DNA from: Odoribacteraceae bacterium
Lineage (GTDB): Bacteria; Bacteroidota; Bacteroidia; Bacteroidales; Marinifilaceae
Length of the DNA stretch: 8,199 nt
Assembly (NCBI GenBank): GCA_031267995.1
Contig: JAIRXZ010000029.1
Span: 1-8,199, forward strand
Direction: 5' to 3'
Made by a program: the position numbers and the translations under genes. The notes below the pieces were generated by a model. It did no database searches. It worked only from the letters and a program-made list of their open reading frames with translations, and had not been told where the DNA came from. Of the stretch, positions 1 to 6,670 are shown in pieces; position 1 is the first letter of the stretch, and every line of letters starts with the position of its first letter.

Positions 1-336
1 ATAATCCGCCAACGCACGTTTTCATACTATCCGCCGTGGCAAATAACCCGCCATCACGTGTTTTCATACTATCCGCCGTGGCAAATAACCCGCCATCGCG
101 CGTTTTCATACTATCCGCCGTGGCAAATAACCTGCCAACGCGTGTTTTCATACTATCCGCCGTGGCAAATAACCCGCCATCGCGTGTTTTCATATTATCC
201 GCCGTGGCAAATAACCCGCCAACGCGCGTTGGTATACTATCCGCCACGGCGAATGATCCGCCAACGCACGTTGGCATACTATCCTCCGCGGCGGATAATC
301 TGCCATCACGCCACGCCGTCTCATCATCCATAAAGG
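1..336. repeat. 42-bp direct tandem repeat array (minisatellite), 7 full copies plus a decayed eighth
   Basis: Unit starts fall at 1, 43, 85, 127, 169, 211, 253 and 295, exactly 42 bp apart with no indels. The shared part of units 1-5 includes CCGCCGTGGCAAATAACCCG across the junction, followed by a variable core and TTTTCATACTATCC. Most differences are at unit positions 12, 14, 16 and 17 (A/T, G/A, A/G, C/T). Units 6 and 7 diverge further (TTGG replaces TTTT; changed 3' ends). Unit 8 keeps only about its first 16 bases before decaying. The window opens inside the array, so the true copy number is unknown. Units are directly adjacent with no unique spacers, so this is not a CRISPR array. Because 42 is a multiple of three, frames stay open across it, but I see no sign of translation. 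I do not recognise the unit. Confidence 0.95.
219..232. repeat. Perfect 14-bp palindrome in repeat unit 6
   Basis: CCAACGCGCGTTGG reads the same on both strands. The matching place in unit 7 (260-275) has 7-bp arms GCCAACG and CGTTGGC around a central CA. Units 2-5 lack this symmetry because TTTT replaces TTGG, and unit 1 lacks it for the same reason. The symmetry is therefore specific to the two units nearest the regulator gene. It could be a dimeric protein site, a small hairpin, or a by-product of repeat divergence. Confidence 0.55.
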
Positions 337-467
337 AACCTGCGCAGGATGGGTCTTGAGATCTCCACCGGAACACCTCCCATCATCCAGCCCCCCCCCG
401 GAAAAAAAATATTTCTCTCATCTGTCACCCTTTTCGCGTTCGGCGGTGATATAACAGAAAAACTGAT
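337..467. other. Upstream spacer of the anti-sigma gene with homopolymer run
   Basis: This non-coding stretch lies between the repeat array and the first gene. It contains a perfect 10-bp palindrome CCTGCGCAGG (339-348), a run of nine C (391-399), GG, then eight A (402-409), and a weak dyad TCACC (425-429) / GGTGA (445-449). The last 20 bases before the ATG are A-rich, like other Bacteroidota translation leaders. I see no convincing match to the Bacteroides -33/-7 promoter (TTTG, TAnnTTTG), so the operon promoter is not located. Confidence 0.5.
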
Positions 468-1616
468 ATGAAAAGTATAGACGAACTTATCGCCGACCGC
501 CTCGCCGGGGAGCCGTTAGACGCCGACGGGGAAGCCGCTCTCGCCGCGTGGGAAGCGGAAAAGGGGCGCGACATCCTCTCCTACCGCCATCGGTTCCGGA
601 AAGCCGCCGGGGCGCGCGCACGTTTCCTGGCCGACACGGAAGCGCCTTATCGCGACATCGTGGCAGCGGCGCGGAGGCGGCAGTGGCGGCGACTGTTGCC
701 GGCAGGCGTCGCGGCGGCTTGCGCGGTGATGGCGTGGGGCGTGATCGCGTTACTGCCTCGTACCGAAGAACCAACGGTGATAGAAGCACGCATCGTCCCG
801 GGCACCCCCCACGCCGAGTTGCGGCTGGGCGATGGCCAGCGGGTAGCCCTATCGCCCGGTGGTCAACCTGTTATCCTGTCGGGCGGCGCGATAGAGATCA
901 AGGACAGCGCCAACACGCTGGTATACGCCGAGCGGCAAGCCGGCGGCCGCCTCTCCCGCGACACGCTGGTGGTGCCACCCGGCGGGGAGTACTCCCTGGA
1001 ACTGGCCGACGGCACGCGGGTGCACCTGAACGCCGGGTCGGAGCTGTCCTTCCCCTCGCGCTTCGGCGAGGAGGGCACGCGCGAGGTGCGGTTGACGGGT
1101 GAGGCCTACTTCGAGGTGTCGCCCGACGCCTCCCGTCCCTTCATCGTGCAAGCCGGCGAGGTGACGGTGAGGGTGTTGGGGACATCCTTCAACGTGAACG
1201 CGTACGCGGCGCGGGGCGTTGTGGCGACGACGCTGGTGGAGGGACGCGTGCGGGTGGCGCGCGGCGAGAAGTGCCTGGAGGCGCGCCCCGGCGAGCAAAT
1301 CACCTTCGACGAGGAGACGGGGCGGATGGAGATCCGGCCGGTGGACACGGAGCTATACACCTCGTGGAAGGACGGTTACTACCTCTTCCGCGAAAGCCCC
1401 CTGGAGGAGATCATGACCACCCTCGCCACGTGGTACAACGTGACCGTGCGTTACGCCGACGCCCGCGCCGGGAGCACCCGCTTCACCGGTCGGCTGCAAC
1501 GTTTCGAGGATATTCAATACCTCCTGGAGAAGTTCGAGGAGACGGGCGCCATCGCCGTCACCATTCGCGGCAACGAAATCACGCTGGACAAGCCGGCGGA
1601 CACCATATCGAAATAA
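468..1616 (+). CDS. FecR family anti-sigma factor (transmembrane regulator)
   Basis: A 382-residue FecR-type regulator of cell-surface signalling. In this family the cytoplasmic N-terminus binds an ECF sigma factor and the periplasmic part receives a signal from a TonB-dependent transducer. Residues 1-75 are charged and cytoplasmic. About 76-97 form a single hydrophobic membrane segment preceded by RRRQWRR, giving an inside-positive orientation. About 165-265 match the FecR domain, including LADGTRVHLNAGSELSFP, LTGEAYFEV, FIVQAG and VLGTSFNVNAY. About 307-375 match the C-terminal DUF4974-type domain (SPLEEIMTTLATWYNV, FTGRL). Length is normal for Bacteroidota members. The ATG at 468 follows an A-rich leader, and its MKSIDELIADRLAG start fits family N-termini. 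The stop codon directly abuts an in-frame ATG of the next gene, so co-transcription is very likely. The partner sigma gene is not in the window. Confidence 0.95.
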   Translation: MKSIDELIADRLAGEPLDADGEAALAAWEAEKGRDILSYRHRFRKAAGARARFLADTEAPYRDIVAAARRRQWRRLLPAGVAAACAVMAWGVIALLPRTEEPTVIEARIVPGTPHAELRLGDGQRVALSPGGQPVILSGGAIEIKDSANTLVYAERQAGGRLSRDTLVVPPGGEYSLELADGTRVHLNAGSELSFPSRFGEEGTREVRLTGEAYFEVSPDASRPFIVQAGEVTVRVLGTSFNVNAYAARGVVATTLVEGRVRVARGEKCLEARPGEQITFDEETGRMEIRPVDTELYTSWKDGYYLFRESPLEEIMTTLATWYNVTVRYADARAGSTRFTGRLQRFEDIQYLLEKFEETGAIAVTIRGNEITLDKPADTISK

Positions 1617-1640
1617 ATGTTGAACAATAAAAACCGATCT

Positions 1641-4600
1641 ATGAAAAGAAAGCGAACAGTGACGGCGGCGGCATGTCCGGTACCGTTGCGGAAGATGTTG
1701 ATCTTTATGAAATGTTTGTGGGTGTTGACGGTGGGGTTCTGCCTGTCGGTGCACGCCGACGCGTTCTCGCAGCAGGTGAAGGTGAGTTTGGAGATGCGCG
1801 GCGCCGCGCTGGACGACGTGCTGCGGGAGCTGGGCAAGCGCGCGGGGGTGAACTTCCTCTACAACTACGAGGTGGTGAAGGAGAAAAAGAACGTCACCCT
1901 GAAGGTAGAGGATAAGGGATTCCTCGAAGTGTTGGACGAGCTGCTGCCCTCCCTCGGCCTGGGCTACGTCTATGACACGCGGGTGGTGGTAATCCGCGAG
2001 CGCGCCGACATCCCGGCGCCACAACCGCGGGAGATCCGCGTCGCCGGCAAGGTGGTGGACAACCAGGGACGACCGTTGCCCGGCGCCGCCGTGCGGGTGG
2101 AGGGCACCACGCGAGGGGTTGTCACCGACCGCGACGGCGCTTTCGTGCTGCTGCTGCCGGCCGGGGCGGTGAAGTTGCACTTCTCCTTCGTGGGCATGGA
2201 GGGGCGATTGGTGGACGTCACCGCCGGCGAGGAGATGGAGGAGCTGCGCGTCGTCCTGAAGGAGATTCCCGTGGAGCTGGAGGACGTGGTGGTGACGGGC
2301 ATCTACACCCGCGCCAAGGAGAGCTTCACCGGCTCGGCCGCCACCTACTCGGCCGCCGAGTTGAAGACGATGGGCACGCGCAACGTGTTGCAAAGCCTGA
2401 AGACGCTTGACCCCTCGTTCGCCATCATCGAGGACAACCAGTACGGCTCCGACCCCAACCGTCTCCCGAACATGGAGATCCGCGGGAAGTCGAGCGTCCT
2501 CGGCCTGCGCGACGAGCTGGATGCCGATCCCAACCAGCCGCTCTTTATCCTGGACGGTTTCGAGTCCACGCTGGCGGCGATCAATGATCTTGATATTAAT
2601 CGCGTGGCCTCCATCACCATCCTCAAGGATGCCGCGTCCACGGCCATCTACGGATCCAAGGCGGCCAACGGCGTGGTAGTCGTGGAGACCGTCAAGCCGG
2701 AACCCGGCAAGTTGCAGGTCAGCTACAACGGCAACCTCAACTTGACCATCCCCGACCTCTCCAGCTACAACCTGATGAACGCGCGGGAGAAGCTCGACTT
2801 CGAGGTGCTGGCGGGGCGATACAACCCGCGCAGCGCCGCCAACCTGGGCATCAACTACGACGCCTACGAGCGCGACCTGCACGCCCTCTACCAAACGCGC
2901 CTCCACAACATCCTCGAGGGCGTGGACACCTACTGGCTGGCCGAGCCGCTCCGCGTGGGCGTCAACCAGCGTCACTCGCTATACCTGTCGGGCGGCGAGG
3001 GCGCCTTCCTCTTCGGTCTGGGCGGCAGCTACACGGGCGTCACGGGGGCGATGAAGCGATCCCTCCGCGAGGTCACCGGCGGCAACATCGACCTGATCTA
3101 CCGCGTGGCCGCCTTCCAGTTCTCCAACAAATTCTCCGTCACCTCCACGTCGCTGGGCAACCCCATCGTCCCCTTCCAGCAGTACGCCGAGGCCAACCCC
3201 TACTACAAGCGTCGCGACGACGACGGCAACATCAACAAGTGGCTGGAGAATAACAACTACTTCCAATCCCCCAACCCCCTGTGGAACGACCACCTCAACA
3301 GCCGCGACAAGGGCGCCAATCTCAGCTTCAGCAACTACCTGGTGGCCGAGTGGAACCCCACGCGGGAGTGGAAGGCGCGCCTGCGCTTCGGCATATCGCA
3401 CGAGAGCAACGACGCCGAGCAGTTCATCGCCCGCGAGGACACCCGCTACGAAAACACCCCCACGCTGCGCCGCGGCGAGTACTTCTTCACCAACACCCGC
3501 AACTCGCGGCGCGAGGGCGAGGCCAGCATCACCCACGCGCGCCTCTTCGGAAGCCACCGCGTCAACATCGTGGCGGGCGGCAACATATTCAGCAGCGAGA
3601 CCCTCGTGCAGGGATACTCCGCCGAGGGATTCCCAGAAGGCGACTTCACCTATCCCTCCTTCGCCAACGGCTACCCGGAGAACGGGTCGCCCCTCTATCA
3701 TGAATCCATCTCCCACGCCATCAACGGCTACTTCAACGCCGGCTACGCCTTCGACGACCGGTACCTGGCGGACGTCAGCCTCCGCGCCGGCGGCTCGTCG
3801 CTCTTTGGCGCCACGCGCAAGTACAACACCACGTGGTCGGTGGGCTTGGGTTGGAACCTCCACCGCGAGAAGTGGCTGGCCGCCCTCCTCCCCCGCGTGG
3901 ACATACTGAAGCTCCGCGCCTCCATCGGCAACCCCGGCAACCAGAGCTTTGAATCGGCGCAGACGCTGGTCACCTACGCCTTCCAGTACGGGTCGGTCAA
4001 CTACTTTGGCCTTGGCGCCCTGCTGGATCAGGTGGGCAACCCCGACCTCAAGTGGCAAGTCACCGTCGACCGCAACCTCGGCCTCGACCTCACGCTGCTC
4101 GATCGCCGGGCATCGCTCACGTTCGATTATTATTACAAGGTCACCGACCCGCTGCTGATCCGCGTCAACACGCCGCAATCCTCCGGCACCCCCTCCTTCC
4201 TCACCAACGCCGGCGAGCAGGTGTCCCGCGGGTTCACCCTCTCGGCCTCCTACCACGTCTTCCGCGACATCGAGCGGCGCCTCCTCTGGCAACTGCGCGT
4301 CAACGCCCGCGCCCAATCGTCGCGCATCGACAAGATCGGCAACCAGCTCGCCACCTTCAACCGCGGCGGGCGCGGCGCCAACACCGTCCGGTACTACGAC
4401 GGCGCCGACCCCGACGACCTCTGGGCGGTACGCTCCGCAGGCATCGACCCCGCCACCGGCAAGGAGATCTTCCTCGATAAAGACGGCAACTTCACCCACG
4501 ACTTCTCCTACGACAACGAAGTCATCTGCGGCAACGCCCGTCCCGACCTCGAGGGCGTCCTCGGCACCTCCTTCACGTGGCGCGGCCTCTCCCTGTCGCT

Positions 4601-5000
4601 CAACTTCCGCTACCAGCTGGGCGCGGACATCTTCAACACCGCCCTCTACCAAAAGGTGGAAAACATCCGCGCCAGCGACATGAGCAAGAACCAGGACAAG
4701 CGCGCCTTCTACCAGCGGTGGCAGCGTCCCGGCGACATCGCCCCATTCAAAAACATCGCCGCCACCAACGAGTCGCCCATCTCCTCGCGCTTCATACAGC
4801 GGGAGAACACCCTCATCCTCGAATCGCTCAACGTCGCCTACGAGTTCTTCGACGGCTGGATCGACAGCCTCGGCCTCGGCAGCCTCAAGCTCCAGGTATC
4901 CGCCCGCGACCTCTTCCGCGCCTCCTCCGTCCGCGCCGAGCGAGGCATCGCCTACCCCTTCGCCCGCGACGTCGAAGCAGGACTATCGTTTAACTTTTAA
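1641..5000 (+). CDS. SusC/RagA family TonB-linked outer membrane protein with STN signalling domain
   Basis: A SusC-type TonB-dependent transporter of 1119 residues from this start. Order: basic N-terminus and signal peptide (hydrophobic about 19-38, ending near ADA 39-41); STN/secretin-like domain about 46-120, which in transducers contacts FecR; carboxypeptidase-regulatory-like beta domain about 132-205 (GKVVDNQGRPLPGAAV, TDRDGAF); plug from about 213, with PLFILDGF near 300 and the SusC signature LKDAASTAIYGSKAANG near 327; then a long beta-barrel ending in Phe, as outer-membrane barrels often do. It should import a ligand across the outer membrane using TonB energy, with SusD as its lid. 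Start choice: an in-frame ATG at 1617 touches the fecR stop and would add 8 residues, but 1617-1640 is AT-rich with codons unlike the gene (AAT, AAA, TCT), so it looks like a leader; 1617 remains possible. Synonymous codon choice shifts along the gene from CTG/GTG to CTC/GTC. The substrate cannot be told from sequence. Confidence 0.95.
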   Translation: MKRKRTVTAAACPVPLRKMLIFMKCLWVLTVGFCLSVHADAFSQQVKVSLEMRGAALDDVLRELGKRAGVNFLYNYEVVKEKKNVTLKVEDKGFLEVLDELLPSLGLGYVYDTRVVVIRERADIPAPQPREIRVAGKVVDNQGRPLPGAAVRVEGTTRGVVTDRDGAFVLLLPAGAVKLHFSFVGMEGRLVDVTAGEEMEELRVVLKEIPVELEDVVVTGIYTRAKESFTGSAATYSAAELKTMGTRNVLQSLKTLDPSFAIIEDNQYGSDPNRLPNMEIRGKSSVLGLRDELDADPNQPLFILDGFESTLAAINDLDINRVASITILKDAASTAIYGSKAANGVVVVETVKPEPGKLQVSYNGNLNLTIPDLSSYNLMNAREKLDFEVLAGRYNPRSAANLGINYDAYERDLHALYQTRLHNILEGVDTYWLAEPLRVGVNQRHSLYLSGGEGAFLFGLGGSYTGVTGAMKRSLREVTGGNIDLIYRVAAFQFSNKFSVTSTSLGNPIVPFQQYAEANPYYKRRDDDGNINKWLENNNYFQSPNPLWNDHLNSRDKGANLSFSNYLVAEWNPTREWKARLRFGISHESNDAEQFIAREDTRYENTPTLRRGEYFFTNTRNSRREGEASITHARLFGSHRVNIVAGGNIFSSETLVQGYSAEGFPEGDFTYPSFANGYPENGSPLYHESISHAINGYFNAGYAFDDRYLADVSLRAGGSSLFGATRKYNTTWSVGLGWNLHREKWLAALLPRVDILKLRASIGNPGNQSFESAQTLVTYAFQYGSVNYFGLGALLDQVGNPDLKWQVTVDRNLGLDLTLLDRRASLTFDYYYKVTDPLLIRVNTPQSSGTPSFLTNAGEQVSRGFTLSASYHVFRDIERRLLWQLRVNARAQSSRIDKIGNQLATFNRGGRGANTVRYYDGADPDDLWAVRSAGIDPATGKEIFLDKDGNFTHDFSYDNEVICGNARPDLEGVLGTSFTWRGLSLSLNFRYQLGADIFNTALYQKVENIRASDMSKNQDKRAFYQRWQRPGDIAPFKNIAATNESPISSRFIQRENTLILESLNVAYEFFDGWIDSLGLGSLKLQVSARDLFRASSVRAERGIAYPFARDVEAGLSFNF

Positions 5001-5006
5001 ACCCAG

Positions 5007-6476
5007 ATGAAGATGAAAATACCAAGCACACTCGCCGCCGGCATCCTCCTACTCGCCGCGTGCAGCGACTTCCTCGACGTCACCCCCAGCGACAAGCAAA
5101 CCCAACAGCAGCTATTCGCCACCAAGGGGGGATTCTACACCGCCGCCAACGGCATCTACGACGCCCTCGCCACCGACGCACTCTACGGCCGGAACCTCTC
5201 CTACGAGCTGGTTGACCTCCTCGGCAAGCGACACCTCACCATCGACGCCAACGACTACTACAAGGCGCTGGCCACCTACAACTACGGCGAACCCCTCGTG
5301 GCCGAAGCCCTGGAGCAAACGTGGGTAGCCGCCTACCGCGCCGCCCTCAACTGCAACGTCCTCGTTGAAAACGTAGACAACCAAACCGACATCCTCACCG
5401 CCACCGAGGCCGACATCCTCCGCGGCGAGATGCTGGCCGCGCGCGCCCTCCTCCACTTCGACATCCTCCGCCTCTTTGGCCCCATCTACAAGAACACCCC
5501 GGCGGCCATCGCCATCCCCTACAACGAATCGCCACGCGTCGCCGCCCTGCCGCTCCTCGCGGCCGACACCCTCATCGCCAAAGTGCTCCGCGACATCAAC
5601 GCCGCCGAAACCCTCCTCGCCGGCAAAGACCCCGTCGTCGCCGACGGCCCGATGGCCTCCCCCGGCGACCCCGTCTACCTCCGCTACCGCCAGCTGCGCC
5701 TCAACCTCCACGCCGCCCGGGCGCTCAAGGCGCGCGTCCTCCTCTACGCCGGCGACAAGACGGCCGCCCTCGCCGCCGCCCGGCAACTGCTGGACGACCC
5801 CGCGCTGCACGCCCACTTCCCGGCCATCGACCCCAACCGGCTGCTGGCAAACCAGGTGGATCCCGACCGCGTCTTCTCCTCCGAGGTGCTCTTCGGCATC
5901 TATCGCAAGGATCGCGCCACCATCTACACCCGCCACTTCGACGCCGAAAACGCCGGCAACAACTTCATGCACCCGCGCTCCGCCTTCGTGGACGGCAGCC
6001 TCTTTGCCGGCGAGACGCAGGACTACCGCTTCCAGTCGCGATGGCAACAATCCACCGCCGTCGGCGTCTCCGGTCACGTCTTCACCGCCTTCAAGGCCAT
6101 CGCGCTGCCGGACGCCTCCGACCCCGAGTCGGAGTACTTCCACGCCACCCTCATGTCCATGATTCGCCTCCAGGAGCTTTACTACATCGCCGCCGAGTGC
6201 GAGCCGGAGTTTGCCGACGGCTACGACTGGCTCAACCAGGCGCGCGCTCGCCGGGGGTTGCCCGCCCTCGCCGTCACCTCGGCCACCGACCTGGCCGCGA
6301 AGCTGCGCCTGGAGTACCTCCGCGAGTTCACGGGCGAGGGGCAAGCCTTCTTCCTCTACAAGCGCCTGGCCGTGCAGATGCCCGCCGCCGAAAACGGTTT
6401 CAACACCACGGCCGTGCCCGCCGCGGAGGTGACACACGTCCCCCCGATGCCCTCCAGCGAGGTGGAAAACAGGTAG
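5007..6476 (+). CDS. SusD/RagB family nutrient-binding outer membrane lipoprotein
   Basis: A 489-residue SusD-like lipoprotein, the surface lid that binds substrate and hands it to the SusC barrel. A type II signal peptide ends in LLLAAC with the lipidated Cys at 19, followed by SDFLDVTPSDK, the usual start of a mature SusD. Helical family motifs follow: WVAAYRAALNCNVLVENVD (106-124), ILRGEMLAARALLHFDILRL (137-156) and the TPR-like LNLHAARALKARVLLYAGD (232-250). The C-terminus VPPMPSSEVENR is the standard SusD ending. Length is within the family range. The gene starts 6 bp after the susC stop, so the two are translated as a pair. Met3 at 5013 is an alternative start and would still leave a valid signal peptide. 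Leu and Val codons are mostly CTC/GTC in the first two thirds, like the 3' half of susC, and more mixed near the end. Confidence 0.95.
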   Translation: MKMKIPSTLAAGILLLAACSDFLDVTPSDKQTQQQLFATKGGFYTAANGIYDALATDALYGRNLSYELVDLLGKRHLTIDANDYYKALATYNYGEPLVAEALEQTWVAAYRAALNCNVLVENVDNQTDILTATEADILRGEMLAARALLHFDILRLFGPIYKNTPAAIAIPYNESPRVAALPLLAADTLIAKVLRDINAAETLLAGKDPVVADGPMASPGDPVYLRYRQLRLNLHAARALKARVLLYAGDKTAALAAARQLLDDPALHAHFPAIDPNRLLANQVDPDRVFSSEVLFGIYRKDRATIYTRHFDAENAGNNFMHPRSAFVDGSLFAGETQDYRFQSRWQQSTAVGVSGHVFTAFKAIALPDASDPESEYFHATLMSMIRLQELYYIAAECEPEFADGYDWLNQARARRGLPALAVTSATDLAAKLRLEYLREFTGEGQAFFLYKRLAVQMPAAENGFNTTAVPAAEVTHVPPMPSSEVENR

Positions 6477-6494
6477 ATGACTGCATCGTGCCGT

Positions 6495-6544
6495 GTAGAG
6501 TGTCTACCAAGCGTTAGGTAGGGTGTCTACCAAGCGTTAGGTAG
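6495..6544. repeat. Two tandem 23-bp repeats with alternating GTAG/CTAC dyads
   Basis: Copies at 6495-6517 and 6518-6540 differ at one base. They share GTGTCTACCAAGCGTTAG, and a further GTAG follows at 6541-6544. GTAG occurs at 6495, 6518 and 6541, and CTAC at 6504 and 6527, so each CTAC can pair with the GTAG before it (GTAGA-GTG-TCTAC in copy 1) or the one after it (CTACC, 8-nt loop, GGTAG). These pairings share bases and exclude each other. A partial third trace, TACCAAGTGT, lies at 6585-6594. I do not recognise the element. Confidence 0.85.
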
Positions 6545-6548
6545 ATTG

Positions 6549-6575
6549 CCCACGGTGGCTGAGCCTGTCGAAGCC
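6549..6575. repeat. 27-bp dispersed-type repeat, copy 1
   Basis: It is identical over 27 bp to the copy at 6595-6621. The core is GGTGGCTGAGCCTGTCGAAG. It contains two adjacent short dyads, CCAC-G-GTGG and GGCT-G-AGCC. With the following bases it can form an imperfect stem (GGTG/GCT against AGC/CACC, up to about 6580). The complement core CTTCGACAGGCTCAG is, from memory, a motif found as intergenic repeats in many bacterial genomes. I could not check this. Confidence 0.85.
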
Positions 6576-6594
6576 GCACCACCATACCAAGTGT

Positions 6595-6621
6595 CCCACG
6601 GTGGCTGAGCCTGTCGAAGCC
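6595..6621. repeat. 27-bp dispersed-type repeat, copy 2
   Basis: This is an exact match to 6549-6575, offset by 46 bp in the same orientation. The 10 bases before it (TACCAAGTGT) resemble TACCAAGCGT in the 23-bp repeats upstream of copy 1. The duplicated unit may therefore have been longer, with an internal deletion in one copy. It ends about 50 bp before the DUF4843 gene, where A-rich leader sequence begins. Confidence 0.85.
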
Positions 6622-6670
6622 CCGAAACAACAAATCGAAATACACACACGAAATAAAACAAATCAATACA

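Larger units (their letters stand above)
6477..6670 (+). other. Intra-operon spacer with repeat block and A-rich leader
   Basis: This 194-bp gap is far longer than the other gaps in the cluster. Its first two thirds carry two families of short repeats (annotated separately). From about 6622 to the next ATG the sequence changes sharply to A-rich, G-poor DNA, a typical Bacteroidota translation leader. I see no T-run after any hairpin, so no intrinsic terminator can be called, and no clear -7 box. It may hold a processing site, a partial attenuator or an internal promoter. Sequence alone does not decide. Confidence 0.6.

Noticed and set aside
1..336. CRISPR array
   Set aside because: Units are contiguous with no unique spacers and differ in a shared core, which is the structure of a minisatellite.
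36..359. Open frame through the 42-bp repeats encoding a 14-residue repeat protein
   Set aside because: The frame stays open only because 42 is divisible by three, and a second frame (58-333) is open for the same reason. It starts with GTG inside a repeat, has no leader, and unit differences change amino acids rather than being silent.
1353..2975. Long minus-strand open frame (540 codons) antisense to fecR/susC
   Set aside because: It lies opposite two clearly recognised genes, crosses their boundary, and its translation is low-complexity (Val, His, Gly, Ala rich) with no family resemblance. Such shadows are common in GC-rich DNA.
2979..4652. Long minus-strand open frame (557 codons) antisense to the SusC barrel
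   Set aside because: Same reason: a compositional shadow of a well-supported gene, with a Val/Gly/Ala/Glu-rich translation.
5112..6437. Minus-strand open frame (441 codons) antisense to susD
   Set aside because: A Gly/Val/Glu-rich shadow of the SusD-like gene with no recognisable domain.
6555..6580. Intrinsic terminator after susD
   Set aside because: An imperfect stem can be drawn, but it has a bulge and no following T-run.
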